A DNA stretch of 64,000 bases from Emergomyces orientalis (lineage: Eukaryota > Ascomycota > Eurotiomycetes > Onygenales > Ajellomycetaceae), in assembly GCA_002110485.1 (NCBI GenBank), contig MOWL01000045.1:1364001-1428000 (forward strand), read 5' to 3'. Position numbers and translations under genes: made by a program. Shown one piece after another: positions 34,889 to 46,153 of this stretch (positions are counted from its first letter, which is position 1; every line of letters starts with the position of its first letter). The notes under the pieces are model-generated. The model was not told the DNA's origin. It ran no database searches and saw only the letters and a list, made by a program, of their open reading frames with translations.

Positions 34889-35189
34889 GGTTAACGTCCG
34901 ATTTTTATTGTAGTGTAGATAAATCCAGGTCGTTGTGTTTCAAAAAAAATTAAAAAAATAAAAAAAAAATTCTAAATAAATAATAACCTATAGCTTAGGC
35001 TTGTCCAGTCCGAACTTTTTTCCTGCGATACTGGAGAAATTCCGCGGTGCCCGGAACAATGATTTTGCGGGTATCAAAAATATTTTCTGTGGAGAAATAC
35101 AAAAAGAGCCATTATCAACCACTAGGGAAGGATTGTCTGCAGTTACAGACACACATATTTATCTGCAGATTAATATTTACTATAAAACA
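34889..35189. promoter_or_regulatory. Shared divergent promoter SSF1 / RRP3
   Basis: The 301 bp between the two start codons contains a long interrupted poly(A) tract (about 34940-34972) and AAATATTTT near 35078-35086, similar to the A/T-rich rRNA-processing elements of yeast. The ATCTGCAGAT palindrome lies at 35161-35170. Regulation is inferred. Confidence 0.55.
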
Positions 35190-36712
35190 ATGCCGGCCTT
35201 AAAAAAGCGAAAGCTGGCTCACGCAGCTCGGCTAGAACCCACAGAAAATGACCCCGGTTCCTCCAGCTCAGAAACCTCGCAACAATCCCAGGATGAGCAA
35301 CCCTTTGCAGCCAGTGAACAAGAAGACCAAAACCCGCAAGAACAACAAGAACAAGCTGTGACGAAGTCTTTCAAGGATCTAGGCATCATTGATTCATTAT
35401 GTGAAGCATGTGAAGCTTTAGGCTACACAGAGCCTACTCCCATTCAAGCAGAATCGATCCCGCTCGCATTAGAAGGGCGGGATCTCATCGGGTTGGCGGA
35501 GACAGGAAGTGGGAAGACCGCCGCATTTGCCTTACCAATTCTACAAGGTGAAAAACAGCTCAACCTCTTACGTGCGCCCTACTTATAACTAACTCCCCTT
35601 CCTATACAATAGCTCTAATGGAGAAACCGCAATCCCTATTCGGCCTCATACTAGCCCCAACGCGAGAACTGGCCTACCAAATATCAGAAGCCTTCGATGC
35701 GCTCGGCTCCCTCATCTCAGTCCGATGCGCCGTCATAGTCGGCGGAATGGACATGGTCCCCCAATCAATCGCCCTTGGGAAGAAACCTCACATCGTCGTC
35801 GCAACACCAGGCCGTCTCCTCGACCACCTCGAAAACACAAAGGGCTTCTCCCTCCGCAACCTCAAATACCTCGTGATGGACGAAGCCGACCGCCTCCTCG
35901 ACCTCGACTTCGGCCCCATCCTCGACAAAATCCTCAAAGTCCTCCCCCGCGAACGCCGCACATACCTCTTCTCCGCAACCATGAGTTCAAAAGTCGAATC
36001 TCTCCAGCGCGCCTCCCTCTCCAACCCGCTCCGCGTCTCCATCTCCAGCAACAAATACCAAACCGTCTCCACCCTGCTCCAGAGCTACCTTTTCATCCCC
36101 CACAAATACAAGGACGTCTACCTCGTCCACCTCCTCAACGAATACGCCGGCCAGTCCGCCATCGTCTTCACGCGGACGGTCAACGAAACTCAACGCCTCG
36201 CCATCCTGCTCCGCGCTTTAGGCTTCGGCGCCATCCCGCTCCACGGCCAGCTCTCCCAGTCCTCCCGCCTAGGCGCACTCAATAAATTCCGCTCGCGCAG
36301 CCGTGATATCCTCGTCGCCACAGACGTCGCCGCGCGCGGCCTCGACATCCCCTCCGTCGATGTGGTGGTAAACTTCGACCTACCCCCGGACAGCAAGACA
36401 TATATCCATCGCGTAGGCAGGACCGCAAGAGCAGGCAAGAGCGGACATGCCTTTAGCATGGTTACGCAATACGACCTTGAGGTCTGGCTGCGGATTGAAA
36501 ATGCGCTGGGGAAGAAATTGGATGAGTATAAGGTTGAGAAGGAGGAGGTGATGGTGCTAAGTGATAGGGTTGGCGAGGCGCAGCGACATGCGATTACGGA
36601 GATGAAGGATTTACATGAGAAGAGGGGGTCGAGGGGGGCTACGTTGAGGGGGAGGAGGCCGGCGAAGGGGGGGAAGAGGGGGAGGGATGATATGGATCGT
36701 GAGGAGGGGTAG
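35190..36712 (+). CDS. RRP3: ATP-dependent rRNA helicase Rrp3 (DDX47 family)
   Basis: Two exons, 35190-35547 and 35613-36712, 485 residues. The ATG at 35190 is the first in-frame ATG, although the frame stays open upstream. Rrp3 is a nucleolar DEAD-box helicase needed for 18S rRNA maturation. Visible motifs: Q-motif block with F at KSFKDLGI and GYTEPTPIQAESIP, motif I AETGSGKT, Ia APTRELAYQ, Ib ATPGRLLDH, II VMDEADRLLD, III FSATM, IV SAIVFTRTV, V ATDVAARGLD, VI YIHRVGRTARAG. The N-terminal 70 residues are Glu/Gln/Ser-rich and the C-terminus (~440-485) is Arg/Gly/Lys-rich. Exon 2 uses C-ending codons almost uniformly until about 36450, then switches to G-ending codons to the stop. Confidence 0.96.
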
Positions 36713-37518
36713 GTAGTGTTTCATATAATGTTAATCATTATAATCAAAAAGCAATCTATGTGATGTCTGTAGAGCCTTTATTTTTCTTTATTGGGGTTCG
36801 GGTCATTTACCGTGGCTATTCCTGTGCTTGGTTCTTTTTGCGGAGTAATGCTTAATATACCGACCGCGTTCTTCGGTGCCATGTGGCTCGGGATGGTCAA
36901 GGTAAACCATACAATTTGCATAATAACAGGTAGCCGCGCGCATTGGAAAGGCAGAGAAGGAAAAGGGAAATTTAAAGGTTTTATCTGAGTCTCCATCTGG
37001 TTCATTTCATGTTTCATTTCATTCAAACATTCTCACTTATCTCTTCTCAATTTTTTTTTAATCTCCTTTAGATACATAGCTCGACGGAAGAATGGTACGG
37101 TAAAAGCCTAAAAAGAAGACACAAATTCATTGAATCCGGGTTTTTTTTGTAACATAGAAGAAACGATTAAATAAATGTGCCAAAGGTAGTTAGTCGTATA
37201 TTAGGGATCCGATTTTACCATACAAAAAAAAAAAAGGAAATGAAAGGAAAGGAAAAGAAAGTAGTAGGGCTGTCGTCAATCTTTAAGACCCCAAGAATTC
37301 CAGGAGGATGGCAGGTTTCTTCTGCTGTTTGTATTAGTTTCTCCAGTCCACTCGAACTGGCAGTAACACACATTCGAAGTATGGAACGAAGTGGGGTATC
37401 GTCAATTGTCAATTGTCTATGTGTATGGTACGGTAATGTGATTGCTCTTGCTTGGTTTTTGCCTCTTTTATCCTTTTCATCTTTTAAAAAAATTATTAAA
37501 AAAAGTTGATCTCTTTTT
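36713..37518. other. Convergent intergenic region RRP3 / PCM1
   Basis: 3' flanks of two convergent genes. A/T-rich, with poly(A) at 37221-37233 and T-runs at 37051-37059 and 37141-37148. Open frames in it have no recognisable content. Confidence 0.5.
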
Positions 37519-39610
37519 CTATTGCAAAGTTTTGGCTATCTTGCCAGCATCTTGCACAGAGCTTGCGACCCGGGTAGCCAGATCGTCAGCTTCAGACCGG
37601 GTCGCGGCCTCAGCGTACACTCGAACTGCATCTTCCGTTCCGCTGGCACGAGCAAAACTCCGGCCTTTGTTATAGCGTGATTGGAGGGCGTCGATACGCG
37701 CTTGCAGGCCGGCTGGCGATTCAAGCTTCCGCTCAGCATCGACGGTTTTAAATATAGATCGGTCGGCCACTTCGATACGGACGAGGCGGGACGGGAGGTC
37801 GGTATATGTTGATATCCATTCCTTGAGGCCCCAGCCTTTGTGTGCTAGGATAACCTCGACGAGGAGTAGGTCTGACAGGGCATCACCAACGGCTTGATTT
37901 ATCAGATCGGTTAGGGCAATAAGACTTTCCAAAGCGTACTGCTGAGCTGGGGATTGGGGTTCGGTGGATCTGATGGTCTTGAGGGCATGCTCTGAGAAAG
38001 TTGCGGTTCCGTGTCCGTTGGCTTCAAAGTAGACTCCTACGTCAAATCTCAAGGCGGCGTGGTGGAGATGCTTTACTCCGGTGGGAGTGCAAATGACGGG
38101 GAGTTTGAGAACTTTTTCTATATATTCCGTGCTCGAGCCGTTCGCATATGCAGTCTGAACAACGCCAATCTTGAGTTTGGTTCCAATCCCGGCATTCTTG
38201 GTTAACTCTCCAATGAAAGAAGCCGCTAGCGTTGCGATTCGGTCGCCGTCAAGGAGTTTAAAAACATTGCCTGCGTCGAGATAATAGTAAACTAATCGAT
38301 CTGCATCACCATCTAATGAAGCGCAGCGGTCATGGGTTGAGGCTTTGGACGATGGCGGGGCACGTTGTTTCGTTTTCACAAAATCCGCACCGCACTGCGC
38401 GAAATCCCATCATCAGCAACCAGCACACGAAGAGAAGAAACGCTCAATTTACCTCGAAGTTCAGGCTATCGGGATTGATCACATTGTCGTTAACAATGTT
38501 GATATCCACGCCGCCTTCCTGAGCACTGGGCAAATACTTGATCAGCTCTCTAAGTTTCGGGCCGCCAACGCCATTGGCGCAGTCAACGGTCACTGCTCCA
38601 GATGTAGTGCGTCCCTTCATCACTTTTTTGAATGCCCCGCTGAGCTTCTCGTAATATCCCTTTTCAGTAGGTTCACCATATTCATAGGGTGTTCCCAACG
38701 TATTCTTGCAGCGGACAATATAATGAAGTTGGGGAGTGGTCAGATATTTGAAATCTTCAAACTCAACCTCTGAGGCTCTGAGCGCAGTAGAAATTACGCC
38801 AACAAGGCGGGAGCCTGAGGCACGAGTATCCCTGGCGAAGATCACGCGAGCGGGGTTTTCCATCTTGACTTCAATCTCGTTGATAAGGCTGTTGTATACG
38901 TCGCCCAAAGCTTCAAGCGGTGCATTTGCCAATCGGGTTGCGTATTTTTCCCAATCGGCCTACAAAGTCGTGGATTTATGGTGAATAAGCCAACAGATCG
39001 ACAAAGGAGAGGTAATTGGGTACGGCACCTACCTCCAACATCTCACCCTAAAACAGGAGTTCGTCAGTACTTTTGGCCAACCATCAAGCAATGTTATGGA
39101 CCACGACGTACCATTGGGTCGACAAGCTTGATACCATTGTCCTCAGCTGGATTGTGACTGGCAGTGATCATAACACCAATATATTGGCCATTGAGTTTTC
39201 TCGAGCGAAGCCCAGCTAAAAGTCCGACAGCGAAAACAACAGTGTTGAGGATATCTCTGGATTGTCACAGAAATATGAGCAAGAAGCTCTAGCTAGCTCA
39301 TTCAAATTGCGTGGGGGGAAGATAAAATAAGATTTAAAAAATAAAAATAAAAAAACTGTTAAAACTGGAGGGGGGTTCGAGAGTAGCAAACAGATAGCAT
39401 TGGAGGAGCTTACGCTTTCATGCGAAACTACACGGCAAAATTATCAATCAGAATATCATCCCTATAAACGCTACTTACCTTACTGCAAGGCTGAATGCTG
39501 AAACAGGTAGAACTCACCCCTGCGGTGCCATACTCGAACACCTTGCCCTCAGGCTTGGTATAGGCGGCTGCAGCATTGACAATGGCTTGTTTGACCATTG
39601 GAGACGCCAT
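37519..39610 (-). CDS. PCM1: Phosphoacetylglucosamine mutase
   Basis: Six exons on the minus strand: 39610-39518, 39427-39414, 39256-39112, 39047-39033, 38959-38453 and 38394-37519, 549 residues. Exons 2 (14 nt) and 4 (15 nt) are micro-exons; without them the conserved YGTAGFRMKADIL and DPMGEMLEADWEKYA would be lost. The enzyme converts GlcNAc-6-phosphate to GlcNAc-1-phosphate, feeding UDP-GlcNAc for chitin, N-glycans and GPI anchors. The catalytic serine is in TASHNP (~64-69), the metal-binding loop is SLDGDADRL, the sugar-binding loop is EANGHGT, and the phosphate-binding site is RASGTEDAVRVYAEA near the C-terminus. Length fits the family (~540-560). Convergent with RRP3. Confidence 0.96.
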
Positions 39611-40371
39611 GGTGACTGAGGGATTGAGGAATAAAGAATGGTATGCTGGGGGTCACCGTAGATGGCGGGTGGGTGGTGGGAAAGGAGGGGCTTTATAGGG
39701 CCAGCGACAGTGCAGATGAGGGGGATGCGGGCATAACTTATTAGTGAGTGTTAAGGGAACTAGTTGGTTGCCAATGGTGGGTGGTGGTGGGGAGATGGTG
39801 ATGGTTGTGGCTGAAAAGAGGCAATGGGCAGCGGCTGAGAAGAACCTTGGGGCTGCCAAGATCCAAGGTCAGGCGGGCTTGCATATGGCGCCAAGGAAGG
39901 AAGTTTGCTGTGTTTGTCTGCCTGCGTGCAGGATCCACCCAACCCAACACACTCAACCTTGCATGTATCAATAGCCTCAACATTGGGGCAGGCGGGATAC
40001 ATCTGGTGGGAGACAAAGGATGTGAGAACTGGCAAACATTCTGAAAGGTAAGGGAGCAATGTAAATGACTGCTTGCATGCCTGGAGTTATAAAACTTCAC
40101 ACAAAATTTCCAACAAGAACAACAACAGAACACATAACTATGATTTGATATGCCTCCTCCACCACTAGTATATAAAAACTGAAAAAATGAAAAAAATAGC
40201 TCCAGTCCAATTGAACTTCCAAAATTCGAGAAATCCGTATTGTAACAATTTAGAGCCCGTTGAAATTATCTTCAATATATCCCCAATATAAATATCTATG
40301 TATATCCATGTATACCTCTGATAATTCCCAACCCGAATGACGCTGCAACGAAAATTGAACATGAAAATAAT
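39611..40371. other. PCM1 promoter region and PER1 3' flank
   Basis: About 760 bp. The part next to PCM1 (39650-39850) carries repeated GGTGGG/GGTGGTGG motifs. No gene is supported; several short frames are composition artefacts. Confidence 0.5.
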
Positions 40372-41618
40372 TTAAGCCTTCAACCGCTCTCCGGCAATAT
40401 CATCCTGAGCATCCCGGACAAGGAACCTAGTTTCGTGATAATCACCGCATTAGGGAAATGCAATGTATAACTCGGTAAGTATTGATAAAGGGCCATTGCA
40501 AAACTTACGAATACCACCAGGCAGTAGGTACCACGGTGCCCAAATGCCATAGACTATGCGCATCAACTAGTCCATGCCAAGGTGGGAAATCCAATAGCTC
40601 TAGACTCATGGCTATGATAATCCATGCAACTATCATGCCAGGCCAGGCAGTCCATGATTTCATGTACTTTCTGTATCGCGAGATACTAAACCATGTCCAC
40701 AACAAATTCTGGACGATCCCCACTGCAACATTTGCGGCCATGTTATACGTATAATTCCATGACCAGAAGCTTAGGTAGGAGACATGGGCAATGTACAATC
40801 CGGTGCAGACGAACGTCCAGTACCGGAGCGTCGGCTTGTCATGGCGCTGTGTCCGGTCGAGGCGGAATATTCGAACAACAGAGAGATATAACCCATACAG
40901 CACACTTGCACCAGCACCATAGTAATCGAGCTTTTCAGTCAGGGGCAGATCGCGGGTATGGAATACCATGCTGAAGATCCAGCTGGCCAGGCCAAAGTAT
41001 CCGAACGCTAGGTAGAACTTGCGCATCGGGTACGAACGCGGTATCGACTGTCGAACCCGTGACATCCCATGGTGATGCGCGAGGAGATTCAGGAAGGAGA
41101 AGAGGACGGAGAACGGCTCCTGCATGCCTAGTATTCGGTAGAAGGGCCATTTTCCGTGGAATTGGACTATGGGTTCGAGCATTGGCGGGTCGCGGTTGAC
41201 ACGGCGGTCCGTGATGATGTGTTGGCATGTGTAGTCGCATTCTGCAGGGCAGTCCCAGAGTAGGAGCCGGAGGTGGATGGCTTTCAAACAAAAGGGGTCA
41301 GCGGCGGATTGGAGAGTTAAATGCGAGGATGTCTAAACGGGCGTTTCCCTTACGTATAGACGTCTTCCCATTTGCACAATTTTCAATCTTGCATATCTAC
41401 TTGCAACGACGACCGTTAACGAATTGTGTTCCTGCTTTAGTTTTTGGTTCTTCTGGTTGCTTATCGGATATGCCTGGAAGATGGCTTACCGTCACGCACT
41501 CCTTGAAATCCGGGAGCCTATCCCCTAGAGACGCCGTGGACCTGCCAATTAAAAATATCAAAATTGTAAATACAAGAAATCGCCAGTACAATGGCCCCAC
41601 ACTCATCGTGGAAGCCAT
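40372..41618 (-). CDS. PER1: Per1-like GPI-anchor lipid-remodelling protein
   Basis: Four exons, 41618-41490, 41396-41354, 41280-40509 and 40426-40372, 332 residues. Per1 is an ER membrane protein of the CREST superfamily, needed to remove the sn-2 acyl chain of GPI-anchored proteins. The N-terminus (WRFLVFTILIFLIGRSTAS) is a signal peptide, followed by the Cys-rich luminal part LGDRLPDFKECVTICKIENCANG. The family core follows: LRLLLWDCPAECDYTCQHIIT, then FHGKWPF, about seven membrane segments, and the conserved LVDAHSLWHLGTVVPTAWWY. Candidate CREST residues are the Asp of DYY, the His of QFHGKW and the DAH and LWH histidines. The short last exon restores SFLVRDAQDDIAGERLKA. Divergent from HMT1, with a tRNA gene in between. 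Confidence 0.94.
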
Positions 41619-41919
41619 GATTGTTGCGCGGGCTCTTCGGAATGAGTTGCCTTTGAATCGGCATTAGTTGAGAAGCTCCCTAGGCGGGTCAGCCGGGGCA
41701 GATTGCTCGGATTTTATTATTGTCCCCTGAAGTCTATTACGCGTCAAGCAGTATGGTTCAACCGTGGACAATCGGAAGATATAAGAAGTGTAGCACGCAG
41801 GCCAATCTTGAGATACTCTGAAAATATTCTTCAAAGCCTTCGACCTGGCTTAAAGCGAGAATCCCCGAAAAATATTAAAAAATATACCTACAACCAAAAA
41901 AACAAAAAATTTTTTTTTT

Positions 41920-41930
41920 AAAAAAAAAAT
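41920..41930 (-). terminator. Pol III terminator of tRNA-Ala
   Basis: On the minus strand, a run of about ten T follows the tRNA 3' end, then a run of A. The A/T tract is itself self-complementary. Confidence 0.75.
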
Positions 41931-41938
41931 GTATGGAT

Positions 41939-42020
41939 GGACAATGTGATAATCGAAATCACGACCTTTCGCATGCGGGAAAATGCAAAGCGAACGCTCT
42001 ACCAACTGAGCTAATTGCCC
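41939..42020 (-). tRNA. tRNA-Ala(UGC) with a short intron
   Basis: The minus strand folds as a cloverleaf: acceptor arms GGGCAAT and ATTGTCC (one G-T pair), D-arm GCTCAGTTGGTAGAGC, anticodon stem TTCGC/GCGAA with loop TTTGCAT (anticodon TGC), and T-arm GTGATTTCGATTATCAC with internal TTCGATT. A 10 nt insert (about 41974-41983, TTTTCCCGCA) lies one base 3' of the anticodon, the canonical tRNA intron position; its ends can slide by a base. A T-run about 10 bases beyond the 3' end would stop RNA polymerase III. Confidence 0.93.
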
Positions 42021-42417
42021 AGCAGTTAATGGATTGCCTGGACCCTTCAACGATAAAGAGCTAACAACTAGGGAATAGGGCTATTTGGGAATCTAGCCCT
42101 AAACCTGATCCCTGTCACTTTTATCGAATCAGATCCACATGCCAAACACAGTTGCCACACTAACCTGTTAGAGACTAGTTTCCGGATTCACCTCCTTTGA
42201 AAATCTAAACCCAACCAAAGTCTCAGTATTTTTTTTCTCTAGGGCCAGTTGAGAGTGAGTTTTCTTGTCAAGGCTCGCCCCGACCATATAAATTTCTACC
42301 TTTATCATATCAGGATTCTCTCTGCCTGATTTCTTCTATCTTCTACTCCTCCTCCTTAGGTTTCCTTTTTTTCCCTTTGGAACCTTTTCTTCCCCCATAT
42401 ATCCTACATTCAATATT

Positions 42418-43959
42418 ATGAACGGAGCTTCAAATCAAATGGATATCACCCCTCAGCCCTCCAGCGCAGACAGGATGGCTGGTATGGACCACGCAGAGGT
42501 TCGCTATTTTACGAGGTATGTGAATTCTTATCATGAATTTAATTTCTTTTGAATATAATCTAATACATTCTGTGCTAGTTACGACCACCATGGTAAATTT
42601 GCCTGATCTCCCACATCACCCCTCTTCTCGAATGTATAGCTGACAAAATCAAAATCAACGGGATAGGCATTCATGAGGAGATGCTTGTAAGTTACATTGC
42701 CTACAATAAAGATATATAATATACAGCTATTGCTTCTCGAAGACGACGAAAAAAAGGAGAATACTAATTTTCGTCTTTATTCACGACTTTATAGAAAGAT
42801 GACGTTCGCACAAGATCATACAGAGATGCCATTTACCAAAACCGTCATCTTTTTAAAGATAAGGTAGTGCTTGATGTGGGATGCGGGACTGGGATTCTCA
42901 GCATGTAAGTCGTCGAAATGCGTTCCAAGGAAACACATCAAAGCACCTTCTAATACGTTGTATCCTTCTAGGTTTGCCATTCGCGCAGGGGCCAAACATG
43001 TTATTGGTGTGGACATGTCCTCCATCATCGAGAAAGCTCGCCAAATCGTGGCAGTAAACGGCATGGCAGATAAGATCACGCTTCTCCAGGGCAAGATGGA
43101 AGAAGTGCAACTCCCCTACCCAAAGGTCGATATCATTATATCTGAATGGATGGGATATTTCCTTCTCTACGAGTCCATGCTTGACACTGTTTTATATGCT
43201 CGTGACAACTATCTTGTGCCCGATGGCAAGATCTTCCCAGACAAGGCTACCGTCTACCTCGCTGCCATTGAGGATGGCGAATACAAAGATGATAAAATCG
43301 GATGTATGTTTGTTCGTCATAGACCCTGAACCTGAGTTCACCGGTGCATGCAAACAGAACAGACAATGCTAACCAGTTTCTGATAGTTTGGGACAATGTC
43401 TGGGGCTTCAACTATTCCCCCATGAAAGACGTCGCCCTTACCGAACCTCTCGTCGACACAGTCGAGCTGAAGGCCCTGGTCACCGATCCCTGTCCCGTCC
43501 TCACCATCGATTTGTACACAGTCACCACAGCCGACCTCGCATTCACCGTCCCCTTCAGACTCACCGCGAAACGCAACGATTTCATCCATGCCATCATCGC
43601 CTGGTTCGATATTGATTTCACCGCCTGCCACAAGAAAATTCGATTCTCCACGGGTCCCCATGCCAAGTACACTCACTGGAAGCAGACCGTGTTCTACATT
43701 CGCGAAGTGCTCACAATTGAAGAAAATGAATCTGTCACCGGATTCCTGGAGAACAAGCCTAACGAGAAAAACAAGCGGGATCTCGATATCAAGATCTCAT
43801 ACACTTTTGATACGGAAGATGAGACGCGTGCTGCCCGGGGCAGCTGTGAGTATAAAATGTATGGCTCCCCTTTTCTTTCTCTTCCATCCTGAGTCTACTA
43901 TAAAAAGTAAAAATATAATTCAGACAAAGTAAGATACTAATTTTGGTCTCAGGTGTTGA
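42418..43959 (+). CDS. HMT1: Protein arginine N-methyltransferase 1 (Hmt1/RmtA type)
   Basis: Seven exons: 42418-42515, 42579-42592, 42667-42686, 42795-42904, 42972-43303, 43387-43858 and 43953-43959, 350 residues. Type I PRMT using S-adenosylmethionine to make asymmetric dimethylarginine on histone H4 and RNA-binding proteins. Motifs: YFTSYDHHGIHEEMLKDDVRTRSY (N-terminal helix), motif I VLDVGCGTGILSMFA, post-I VIGVDMSS, the double-E loop SEWMGYFLLYESM with both catalytic Glu, and the THW loop YTHWKQTVFYI. Exons 2 (14 nt), 3 (20 nt) and 7 (7 nt) are tiny; the last encodes only the end of Met, then Cys and the stop, so the protein ends CEYKMC. Reading through that last donor would add an unrelated SPFLSLPS tail. 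Confidence 0.96.
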
Positions 43960-44786
43960 ATACATACAACATGCTTTCCACTAAAATTTCCGGACCAAAT
44001 TTCTGCTATCCTGCAAAGAAGTTATACTCTGCATATTATTTTTTCCTCGTTTTCTTTTTTCTTTTCCATTTTGATTTTTGATTACTTTTCCCGCTTTTCC
44101 TCTTTCTCCTTTCTTTCTTATCTGCTCAGCCTTCGACGTGGAATGGGATTGCATCATAAAAAAGTATCATAACGCCACTCTCGTGCGTTTATCTCTGATC
44201 AGGCAAAAAAAGCAACTTTTATAAGAGAAACGCGAGGTAGAAAGAAGCAAAGAAAAAGGGCTGCAGGCGTTGGGGGAAATGGCATAATGTGGCGTCCGAT
44301 TATATGGAACAAATGATATATAGGATACGATTTCTAAAGCTCCTCGGTTTGTTAGAGATACCCCGAGTTGATGCTTAATCTTACGGTTTCATTCAGCACT
44401 TTTCTTTTCTGTAGAAGTCCCTGTTGGGAGTATTTATTTAATTTATATTTCTGTCCTTTTTACGTTTGTGATGTTCTTTAAAAAAATAACCGATGCCTTG
44501 AACCTTTCGCCCAATGAACGAGGATTGTCCGAATTGCCACAGCGAAGCAGCTCGCTCTCCACAACCTCGGCATAACCTCCTGAGCCACGGCTGCAGCAAG
44601 AGCTTGCTGCAGTGCTCCCCCGCAAAGAACACCACCTATTAAAGACCTAAATATGGAGCTCGTAGACTCTCTCCTCTTTTAATTGTATTTCTATTGTCAC
44701 ATATCACAAATTCAGAGCCATTGACTATTTGTCGCCCAATTCTTCTATTATTACAATCAAATATTCCTATCTAGATCCCTGCCACA
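43960..44786. other. Intergenic region HMT1 / MaoC gene
   Basis: T-rich HMT1 3' flank (44035-44130), then the MaoC-gene promoter. No gene recognised. Confidence 0.5.
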
Positions 44787-46153
44787 ATGAGCGGACCAGG
44801 CGCCGGCCACAAGTTCCCAAGCCAGGATGTGAGCTGGACGAAGAGGGATGTCCTTCTCTTCGCAAACAGCATCGGAGCAAAAGCGGACGAGCTTCATTTC
44901 CTCTACGTATGTTTGTCAATACATGCTTCTAATCAGAATCAAGAAAGACAGTAAAAAAGACATTAGAGGGCCAATTCGTGTTTGCTAACATCTTTCTTTC
45001 TATCAGGAATTACATCCCAACTTCACCGTTTTCCCAACATATCCTATTATCCTCCGTATGTCCAATTTTTCCAAATGAAAAAAAGCGAAAAGAAAAGAAA
45101 AACAACAAGAAACCCAAAGCCCGAATTGGAAATACATACTAATATAATCCATAAACTACAGCATTCAAACTCACAAACCAAGAAGTAACAGACTTCTACT
45201 CCCAAAAAACTGGAAATGCCATCCCGGGCGTGCCCACCTTCGACAGCCGCAGGGTCGTCGACGGACAGCGCAAAATGACCTTCCTCAAGCCCCTACCTGT
45301 CTCCAGCGAAGGCCGCAAGTTCGAACTGCGGAGCTCCGTTGTTGGTGTCTATGATAAGGGCAAGGCGGGTTCCGTTGTCGAGACGGAGCAGCAGATTGTC
45401 GATAAAGAGACCGGGGAGATCTATACCAAAGCTGTTGGGAGTGGGTTCTTTGTTGGGCAGGGGAATTGGGGGGGACCGAAAGGTGACTAACTTGGATCTT
45501 TCCCCCTTTGTTTCATTTTGATAGCCCACAAGGGGTAGGGGGAGGTTAATGGGGGCTGGGGCGTGCATACATGCTACTCACGAGCTGACAGCTAATAATT
45601 CGCTGCTTTTGTCCCCCGCGCATAGGTCCCGCTACGGTGAATTACCCCCCTCCACAGGGAAAGAAGCCAGATGCCGTCTATGAGTTCCAGACAGACGCGA
45701 ACACACCTTTGCTCTACCGGTATGTTCAGCGATTCTGCTCTATATCCCTCCCGACAAGGCCTTTGCAATACGTAGTCCCAATTTCCAACTAAAATATCTT
45801 CTACCTATAGTTTGAACGGAGACTATAACCCTCTCCACGCCACACCGGAGCCAGGCCAGAAAATGGGCTTCGGTGGTGTCATTATCCACGGCCTGTTCAG
45901 CTGGAACATGGCAGCGCATGCAATCCTGAAGACCTTGGGCGGTAGCGATCCGAAGAATATCAAGGAGTTCCAGGCCCGATTTGCGTCTCCGGTGATCCCC
46001 GGTGTTAAGCTGATCACTGAGATCTGGAGGACGGGGAAATCTGCAGGTGGATTTGAAGAGGTGGTGTTTGTCGTTAAGAATGGGGAGGGCAAGGTTGTGT
46101 TGAGCAATGGTCGGGCGTTGGTCCATGTTGTTGGTGGGAAGAGTAAGCTATAA
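44787..46153 (+). CDS. Peroxisomal MaoC-like enoyl-CoA hydratase 2 family protein with PTS1
   Basis: Five exons: 44787-44906, 45007-45055, 45162-45482, 45626-45719 and 45811-46153, 308 residues. It is a double hot-dog protein like the hydratase-2 part of multifunctional enzyme 2. The N-terminal half carries SWTKRDVLLFANSIGAKADELHFLYELHPNF and VTDFYSQKTGNAIPGVPTFDSRRVVDG. The C-terminal half carries the catalytic motif LNGDYNPLHATPEPGQKMGFGGVIIHGL, with the Asp and His of the hydratase-2 dyad. It ends in SKL, a classic type 1 peroxisomal targeting signal, so hydration of trans-2-enoyl-CoA in peroxisomal beta-oxidation is likely. The family's free-standing members are often annotated as peroxisomal dehydratase. 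The next gene downstream is a carnitine-biosynthesis enzyme on the same strand. Confidence 0.93.

Larger units (their letters stand above)
41619..42417. promoter_or_regulatory. Divergent spacer PER1 / HMT1 containing tRNA-Ala
   Basis: An 800 bp spacer with a Pol III gene in its middle. An A/T tract at about 41897-41930 flanks the tRNA 3' side, and a C/T-rich leader (42290-42417) precedes HMT1. Confidence 0.6.

Noticed and set aside
35001..35189. N-terminal extension of Rrp3 by 63 codons
   Set aside because: The frame is open upstream but has no ATG; it would need a TTG start. The ATG at 35190 fits the length of the family.
35725..36285. Long alternative frame of 186 codons, Pro/Arg/His-rich, in RRP3
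   Set aside because: A by-product of the C-ending codons of RRP3 exon 2.
39741..40133. Overlapping open frames on both strands between PCM1 and PER1
   Set aside because: Promoter of a housekeeping gene with repeated GGTGGG motifs; frames on both strands have similar length, as expected by chance.
43859..43892. HMT1 ending in SPFLSLPS by reading through the last donor
   Set aside because: A short intron to a CAG acceptor at 43952 gives KMC and a stop, matching the compact end usual in fungal PRMT1.
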